Of a stretch of DNA of 12,886 nucleotides, positions 7,953 to 12,886 are shown one piece after another. Source of the stretch: Polyrhizophydium stewartii. Its lineage: Eukaryota > Chytridiomycota > Chytridiomycetes > Rhizophydiales. The notes below the pieces were generated by a model. It saw only the letters and a program-made list of their open reading frames with translations, searched no databases and had not been told where the DNA came from. The stretch is taken from NCBI GenBank assembly GCA_027604665.1, contig JADGIZ010000496.1, positions 1-12,886 of the forward strand, read 5' to 3'. The position numbers and the translations under genes are program-made. Numbering within the stretch: the first letter of the stretch is position 1; every line of letters starts with the position of its first letter.

Positions 7953-9246
7953 TCAGGCGCTGGGCACGGCCGCCGAGCCGGCAGTCGCCGTCACCGCGCG
8001 CAGCGCCGCCTTGATCCGCGCCTGTGGGTCCTTGGGATCCTCGCACACGGCCTTGTGGCCGCGCTTCCAGTCCGCGACCTGGCACTCCTTGGAGCAGTAC
8101 GCCGTCGATCTGCCCGCCTCCGAGTGTCAGCATGCCGATGCCCACGCAGCAGCGGGATGCAGCCGCAACCGCACGCGGACCAGCGATCAACGCACCGGCA
8201 GCGGGCGCACGCGCGCCATGAGTCCATCGTCTGCTCTTTCTTGCCGCAGCCATCGCACGCACGCAGATACAGATTGGCCGCGCGCAGGCGCCGCACCAGC
8301 GTCTCGGTGAACACGCGCACCATGGCGTCGACCTGCTCTTGCGACCCGCCAAAGGCGACGCCCGGCCGCACCACGCCTCGCAGCAGTTCCACACCGCCCG
8401 CGTCCGCAATCTTGACGCAGATCTCGTCGCCCTCGGGCGGCTCGTATCCATGCACTAAGCTCAGCAGCGCCTGCAGCAGCAGCATGAGCGCGATCGAGTT
8501 GCTCGGGTGCGGCTTGTCGACGTAAGCCTTGGCCATGTCGACCAGCGGCTCAACAATGCCCTTGGACGCAAACAGCATGCCGTAGCCGTGCTCGGCAGAG
8601 TTGCCGTCGGTCGGCAGCAGGCTCTCGTCGATCTGCGTGCCCATCGACGCCAGGTACGAAACGACGCTGAGCCTGGCCAGGTTGCCCTGCTTGATCGCCT
8701 CGACAGCGCCGTCAATGTCGCAAATGACCTGCTGCACTTGCCAAGATGCGCGCAGCGGCATCATTGTGTCAGCACGCGGCACGCGACGCGGCACGTCGAG
8801 CGGCAGCGCGCACCGGAGCGAGGTTCTTTGGATGGTTGTTTGGCGGCTCTTCGGAGTGGTCGTGGTCGCAGCACGTGCCGTCTTCGTGGTGATGGTGGTT
8901 CTTGCCGCCGTGGCCGTGGCCGTGACTGTGGCCGTGGTCGTGACTGTGGCCGTGGCCGTGGCCGTGATCATGATCGTGGTCGTGGTCGTGGTTGCAGCCG
9001 GGGCCGTGCACATGCTCTGGCTCGGCTGGCTCAGGGATGCGCACATAGGGATACTCGTCCGGGCTGGGCTCGACGTCCGTCTGGATCATCTGGCGGGCAT
9101 TCTGCACGAGAGCGTCCGGGATCGGCTGCGCCTTGAGCGGGTTGGCCGCATACGAGTCGAGGATCGAGTACAGCATCTTGCGCGGCGAGGGCGGCTTGGC
9201 GAACCTGATGAAGCGGTTCTTGCCATAAGCGCTCAGGCACTCGTCG
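7953..9246 (-). CDS. MYND zinc-finger protein with His-rich segment (C-terminal exons)
   Basis: Exons are 9246-8814, 8731-8196 and 8109-7953 (TGA). Introns are 82 and 86 nt with GTGCGN donors, GCTGACAC branch sites and CAG acceptors. The last two exons join to a complete MYND finger: CDGC, CARC, then after the intron YCSKEC and HKAVC. MYND fingers bind zinc and usually recruit partner proteins. The preceding about 170 residues (from [17 protein letters not shown]) look all-helical and could be armadillo-like. The first exon carries a His-rich run (22 His in about 53 residues). There is no ATG at the 5' edge: the exon begins after an acceptor (GAGCAG|C) with [12 protein letters not shown], and the first internal ATG is at MLYSIL. 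I therefore think it continues from the exons at 9320-10231, with which it is in phase. MYND identity is firm; the function is not known. Confidence 0.82.
8856..9013 (-). repeat. Coding His-Asp/His-Gly dipeptide repeat
   Basis: The plus strand shows alternating gtggtc and gtggcc hexamers. In the gene's frame they read as His-Asp and His-Gly or His-Ser pairs, followed by four consecutive His and CCDHDH. Such segments occur in metal chaperones and in the cytosolic loops of ZIP transporters, where they bind Zn or Ni. Here the segment belongs to a soluble MYND protein. It is also a tandem-repeat tract open to length change. Confidence 0.85.
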
Positions 9247-9319
9247 CTGCTCGGCAGCACGCAGCGTCGTCAGCGGCAGATCGCTTCACGGGTGAGCTCT
9301 GACGACGGCCGCAACTCAC

Positions 9320-10231
9320 CGATACGCCGGCGGGCGCGATGCGGGCAGCACCAGGCTGCATCCGAGCTTGGCGGCGGCGATCAGGGCCGGCAGCGTCGCG
9401 GCCTCGAGCGACTTGTGCGCGAGATCGACAATGACGGTGCCGGGCTGCACGCTCTGCTTGATGATGGCCTCGAGGCGCTTGGCGCCCTGCTGCTTGTATC
9501 CGGGCTCCTCGATCAGGCTGCCGCCGGCCGACTTGAGATGGGCGATGTTGATGAGGTCGTCGTCCTGCGGCAGCGGGCCGAACGGGCCGCGCGGGTCGCG
9601 CCGGCAGCGGGCGTGCGGCGCAGAGGCGCAGCAGCGCAGAGGCGCAGGCGGGGGGCCGTGTCAGCCCGCCAGCGCTCTTTGTGCCGGAGCACGGCCGCGC
9701 TCCACACTCACGTCGATTCCGAGTTTGTGAGCGCCCTCGGGCAGGCGGGTCTGTGCGCCGGAAGCGAGCCCGGCACGAGCGGAGGGGTGCGGCGAAGGGG
9801 CAGCGCAGCGTGTGTGTCCGCGGGAGAGGCGGCAGCGGCGGCGGGCGGCAAGGAGGCGGAGGCAGCGGAACGTCGCCCGTCAGCGGGTGCGCGGGGCGGC
9901 GGCGAGCACGCCATCGGCGTGGCGGAAGCGCGGCCGGCCCACCAGCGGCGACAGGCTGCCCGAGTTGTCGACCACGGCGACGACCGAGATGAAGGTCCGC
10001 TTCTCGCTGAGCAGCAGCTCGCGGGTCACCAGGATTTCCTTGAGCAGCACGAGCCCGTTGATGGTGACTGCCTGTCTCCGGGCGGATGCGGTGCCGAGGC
10101 GGATGCAGGGCGGGGCGGGTGGTCAGCGGGCGTCGGTCGGCGACAGCGGGTCTCGCGCTGCGGCCGGCTGCGGGGCTACGCACATTCTCGATGCCGAGAA
10201 GGATGACCGGCACTGTCGTTTCTTGCTGCAT
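9320..10231 (-). CDS. 5' exons, probably of the MYND gene; unrecognised domain
   Basis: Predicted exons are 10231-10184 (MQQETTVPVILLGIEN), 10071 to 9943 or 9910, 9750-9712 (13 codons, TRLPEGAHKLGID) and 9564-9320 (DDDLINIAHLK ... SRPPAYR). Each intron has GCTGAC and ends at the first CAG after it. The donor of exon 2 is uncertain: GTGGGC at 9942 or GTGCTC at 9909, both in phase. The last exon ends TAT CG|GTGAGT and joins in phase to C GAC GAG at 9246, for a joint protein of about 528-539 residues. Without splicing, the reading stops at once (TAT CGG TGA), so a short protein could also be made. The pattern ILLGIEN ... FISVVAVVDN faintly recalls the Walker B and sensor 1 strands of AAA+ proteins, but no P-loop is seen and I do not assign a family. 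An in-frame upstream ATG at 10279 is an alternative start. Confidence 0.5.
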
Positions 10232-10279
10232 GGTCCTCTTGGGCGACCTGATTCGAGGCAAAGAGGATCTGGGGGCCAC

Positions 10280-10599
10280 TCCACCCGCGCCATCTGGCGG
10301 TGTCTGGCGCAGCCGGGCCGCGGCAGGGCCTCTCTGGCGCAGGCCGCGGTGCCGACGGCGGTGGCGGGCGCCCGAAGCCTCCGGCCGTGCTGGTCAGGAC
10401 AACCCGAGGTGCCGGCAGAGCTGGCTCGTGGATGCTTGAACGGCTTGGTCGGAGTATCAAGCGGACATTTCAATTCATCTCTCCGACGCCGAGGTTGGTC
10501 ACGGCTTGTGTACAGCAAACACACTTGCCCGCACATCCGGCCAGAGGCACACGCCGACACGCCGCCGCACAGGCTCGCGCACACGTACACACACGCAAA
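10280..10599. promoter_or_regulatory. Divergent intergenic region between the MYND gene and the membrane protein gene
   Basis: These 320 bp separate two gene starts that point away from each other, so they must hold both promoters. The right-hand half is less GC-rich, with short CA-type stretches (cacacgtacacacacgcaaaa) just before the ATG at 10600. I see no convincing TATA box. Open frames that cross the region on both strands have no recognisable content. Confidence 0.4.
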
Positions 10600-11435
10600 A
10601 TGGCCTTTGTCGCGACGTTCCCGCTCGTCTCGTCCATCTTCTCGTCCGTGGTTGTCTACGGCACGGGCGTGGCACTCATCAACTGCGCGACATGCTGCAG
10701 GGCGCGACTGTCGTTGGCGCGTCCGCAGCGTTCCTGGTCCAACGCATCCTGTTCATGTGCATCATCGAGAACGTGCCCAAGCTGGATTGCTATATGCTCA
10801 ACGGCGTCGGGTACATCTGCCTCCTGGTGCTGCGGCTGTCCGTGGTGACTGGCGTGTACTCGCGGACGCTCGACGCCACAAAGTCGAGCCTGATTCTGCG
10901 CGTCCTGGCGATCCTCGGCCTGATGATGGCGCTCGCGTCGGTCGTCATCCTGATGTACTATGCGTGGACGTCGCCGTACATCCCGGGTCTGTGCCTGCAA
11001 GCTCTGGACGAGCGGATCACGACAAGCACCAACATCCTGCTCGTCTGGGGCCTGTCCATCCTCGCCGTCGTCGCGGTCGTTCCCATCATCAAGGCCATGG
11101 CCAATTTGAACCGTGGCGTCGAAGAGAGCGACGCCCAGCGCCGCGCCAGATACGTTGCCGACGGCAGCAAGTTCTTCCCGCTCGTCTTCTGCGTCTCGCT
11201 CATTGCCATGTCGCTGAGCTCGCCGTCGGCATCAACAAACATTTTTGGCTTTCTGTCGACGCTCGTGTTCTCGGACTTTTGCCAGGTCTGGCTGCTGCTG
11301 TTCCCCATGGTCGCTGTTGCCCAAGGCTCTGCCAGCTCAAAACAGCAGTCGTATTCATCGACCAAGAGCGATGCCGGCAAACGAACGATGCTGCGGGCTC
11401 CGGCACAAACAAGAGAGGCCAACTCGGATCACTGA
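10600..11435 (+). CDS. Seven-helix membrane protein with an apparent one-base frameshift (unrecognised)
   Basis: The only plus-strand gene. ATG 10600 (AAAATGG) opens MAFVATFPLVSSIFSS and reads 29 codons to INC. The frame must then change near 10687-10689 to continue as DMLQGATVVGASAAFLVQRI and on to TGA 11433-11435, about 278 residues in all. Hydrophobic segments can be seen at the start, at VVGASAAFLVQRILF, LNGVGYICLLVLRLSVV, LRVLAILGLMMALASVVILM, NILLVWGLSILAVVAVVPII, FFPLVFCVSLIAMS and FLSTLVFSDFCQVWLLLFPM. That is seven helices, with a Ser/Lys-rich cytosol-like tail, a GPCR-like layout but with no signature I can name. The frame change is either a base lost in the sequence, a real mutation, or a very short intron (53 nt, GTGGTT...CTGCAG, lacking GCTGAC). 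The first reading is favoured because hydrophobic coding continues right up to the break. Confidence 0.72.
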
Positions 11436-11611
11436 TCCTCATCTCGCGGCACGGACGTGGTGCTGCCGTGATAACTCGAGCCGGGCCGGCATGGATACAC
11501 ATGCAGGAATTAATGCGCATACGCATGGCTCAGAGTCGACTTTGGCTGTATTGTGTGGGTGCAAGCTCGCGCAAGCAAATGTCCATTCCAGGTGAACGCC
11601 GGTCAGGCCGA
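11436..11611. other. Convergent 3' intergenic region
   Basis: The 176 bp between the stop codons of the membrane protein (+) and the carrier (-) hold the 3' ends of both transcripts. It contains the AT-richer ggaattaatgcgcat stretch near 11506-11520. There is no canonical AATAAA on either strand and no sign of a gene. Confidence 0.4.
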
Positions 11612-12843
11612 TTACTGCTTCTGGGCCGCGGCGGCGCGCAGGCCAAGGAAGGTGAGAAGGGTCACGGCGCCCGAGTAGAGCTCCTCCTTGAAGGCGAACG
11701 TGAAGGCGGCCGATAGAACGCTCTGCATGAGCTTGGACTCAATGCCCTTGTAGAGGCCCTTGAATCCTTCGTTATTGATGATCTTTGTGAAGCCGTCGTA
11801 CAGCGAGTTGTAGCGCAGGTTCTCGTCGCCGCCCTCCTTGAGCTGCATGCGCGACTTGATGACACTGCGAGACGCGCGTCAGCACGCACGACACGGGGGA
11901 CTGCACCAGCAAACCGACCGGCGCGCTGCCGACGCACGCACATGTACGGGTACGTGAACGACGTGGCGCACAGCTTGCTGATGGCGCCGAGGAGGAAGAA
12001 GTCGATGCCGTTGAGGGTCGCGCCGCGGCGCTTCTCCCACCACATGCGCAGACGCTCGTAGATCGTGAACTGGATCACGGGGTTGATGACGAGCACCAGG
12101 GCCGGCAGCAGGCCGCGGAAGAAGCCCTGGATACCCTCCTCCTTGAAGATGTTGAGGATAACCTGGCGGGTAGAGAGGGGCTTTCTGGGCGACTGGTCGT
12201 CCATGCTGTCCTTCTTGACGAGCAGGCGCGTGTTGATCACCCAGATCGGGTTGGTGAGCGTGGCAGTGGCCGCGCCTGGTGCAAGCCGACGCAACGACGG
12301 GTCAGCTTCGTGGGACCAACAAATGCGCCAGCGGCAGGCAAAGGCCGGCCGGGAGGCACACGCACCGGCAATGGCGCCTGTGACCATGTTCTCGGTGATG
12401 GTGAGGACGTGCTTGGCGCTGGCGGCCTCGAAGCGCGACTTGACGAACTCATACCAGTAATAGTAAACGTACTGGGTGACGGCGATGCCGAACATGGCCG
12501 AGTTGATGCCGCTGCGGCGCATTCGCGCGGGTGTTGGGGGAGGCATCGATGCAGGCACGCGGGTGTCAGCGCACGTGGTGCCGCGGCGGCATGCAAGCTC
12601 CGTGGCAAGCGGATGCCGGGAGAGTGCGGTGTGCGGAGACGAGCATGCAGGACATGCGAGTCATGCGTGGCGAGTGTGGTGGGCGGGGGCGTGCGGCCGT
12701 GGGATCTAGGCACTCACGAGTAGAGACCAGCGATGCCCTCCTCCTTCAGGATCTTGAGCAGGGCCTCGCGCTGGCTCACGCGGGCGGCGTTGGAGACCTG
12801 CGAGCGGGTCGAGACGGTGACGAGCGGGTAGGTGAGGGCCATG
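11612..12843 (-). CDS. Peroxisomal adenine nucleotide carrier, PMP47/ANT1 (SLC25A17) type, 5' end outside window
   Basis: Exons are 12843-12718, 12511-12366, 12275-11942 and 11864-11612 (TAA), encoding 285 residues plus a split codon at the left edge. Introns are 206, 90 and 77 nt with GTGAGT or GTGCGT donors and GCTGAC branch sites. The family is the mitochondrial-carrier (SLC25) fold, with three repeats: TYPLVTVSTRSQV, LTNPIWVINTRLL and FTYPYIVIKSRMQ. The NPIWVINTR repeat and GINSAMFGIAVTQYVYYYWYE point to the PMP47/ANT1/PMP34 branch, which moves ATP into peroxisomes in exchange for AMP or ADP to support fatty-acid activation. The first and third repeats lack the usual acidic residue after Pro, as is typical of this branch. 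The first codons (likely the start of helix 1) are cut: CCAG|C at 12844/12843 looks like an acceptor, so at least one more 5' exon exists. The protein ends AAAAQKQ. Confidence 0.93.
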
Positions 12844-12886
12844 CTGGCGGGCGGCGGGTCGGCGGCGGGAGCGGGGGCATCGGGGC

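Noticed and set aside
5989..8310. 773-codon plus-strand open frame
   Set aside because: It is antisense to PRI2, whose identity is secure from four correctly spaced cysteines. High GC removes stops from the opposite strand. The translation is Arg/Ala/Leu-rich with no recognisable domain.
7843..8451. 203-codon upstream extension of the PRI2 frame
   Set aside because: It overlaps the coding MYND exons and intron on the same strand. The extension has no primase features, and the ATG at 7842 gives a sensible protein just after the preceding gene's poly(A) signal.
8856..9013. CRISPR-like or satellite array, suggested by the gtggtc/gtggcc repeats
   Set aside because: The repeats are contiguous hexamers in frame with a coding exon and encode His dipeptides. 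There are no spacers.
10506..10599. Upstream ATG of the membrane-protein frame (start at 10506)
   Set aside because: The translated stretch is Thr/Arg-rich with no helix. The hydrophobic N-terminus MAFVATFPLVSS starts at 10600 in the other frame in a good context, so 10506-10599 is more likely 5' leader.
9812..11716. 634-codon plus-strand open frame
   Set aside because: It crosses predicted exons of the MYND gene on the other strand, the divergent promoter region and, in a wrong frame, the membrane protein gene and the end of the carrier gene. Its content is low-complexity.

Overview
This is a GC-rich eukaryotic window with short spliceosomal introns. Donors are mostly GTGAGT, GTGCGT or GTAAGN, and branch sites read GCTGAC. 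The gene content fits a fungus: a large primase subunit, a PMP47/ANT1-like peroxisomal carrier, a MYND protein and a seven-helix membrane protein. The high GC, compact spacing and presence of DUF885 proteins make an early-diverging (zoosporic-type) fungus my best guess, but the taxon is inference. The first 15 bases are a pure G run, which suggests a contig end.

Layout. All genes but one are on the minus strand. (1) 1-1124: 5' exon of an Ala/Pro-rich coiled-coil protein that runs off the left end. (2) 1201-3362 and 3655-5715: a head-to-tail duplication of a DUF885-family putative metalloprotease gene. Copy B (3655-5715) is intact: 3 exons, 583 residues, HEAIPGHH motif. Copy A (1201-3362) has one extra intron and a 73-bp insertion that breaks its frame. 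A third, much older C-terminal fragment lies at 5805-5936. (3) 6001-7842: intronless PRI2, the iron-sulfur large subunit of primase. (4) 7953-9246: exons of a MYND zinc-finger protein with a strongly His-rich segment. They are probably joined to further 5' exons at 9320-10231. (5) 10600-11435, plus strand: a seven-helix membrane protein with an apparent one-base frameshift, divergent from gene 4. (6) 11612-12843: a peroxisomal adenine nucleotide carrier whose 5' end lies beyond the window.

There is no shared pathway across the window; it is mostly housekeeping genes. The parts worth attention are the DUF885 array (recent homogenisation, intron difference, small insertion with direct repeats, relic third copy), the unusual MYND/His-rich architecture with a stop codon that overlaps a splice donor, the frameshifted membrane protein, and the very uniform branch-site rule seen across 13 introns.
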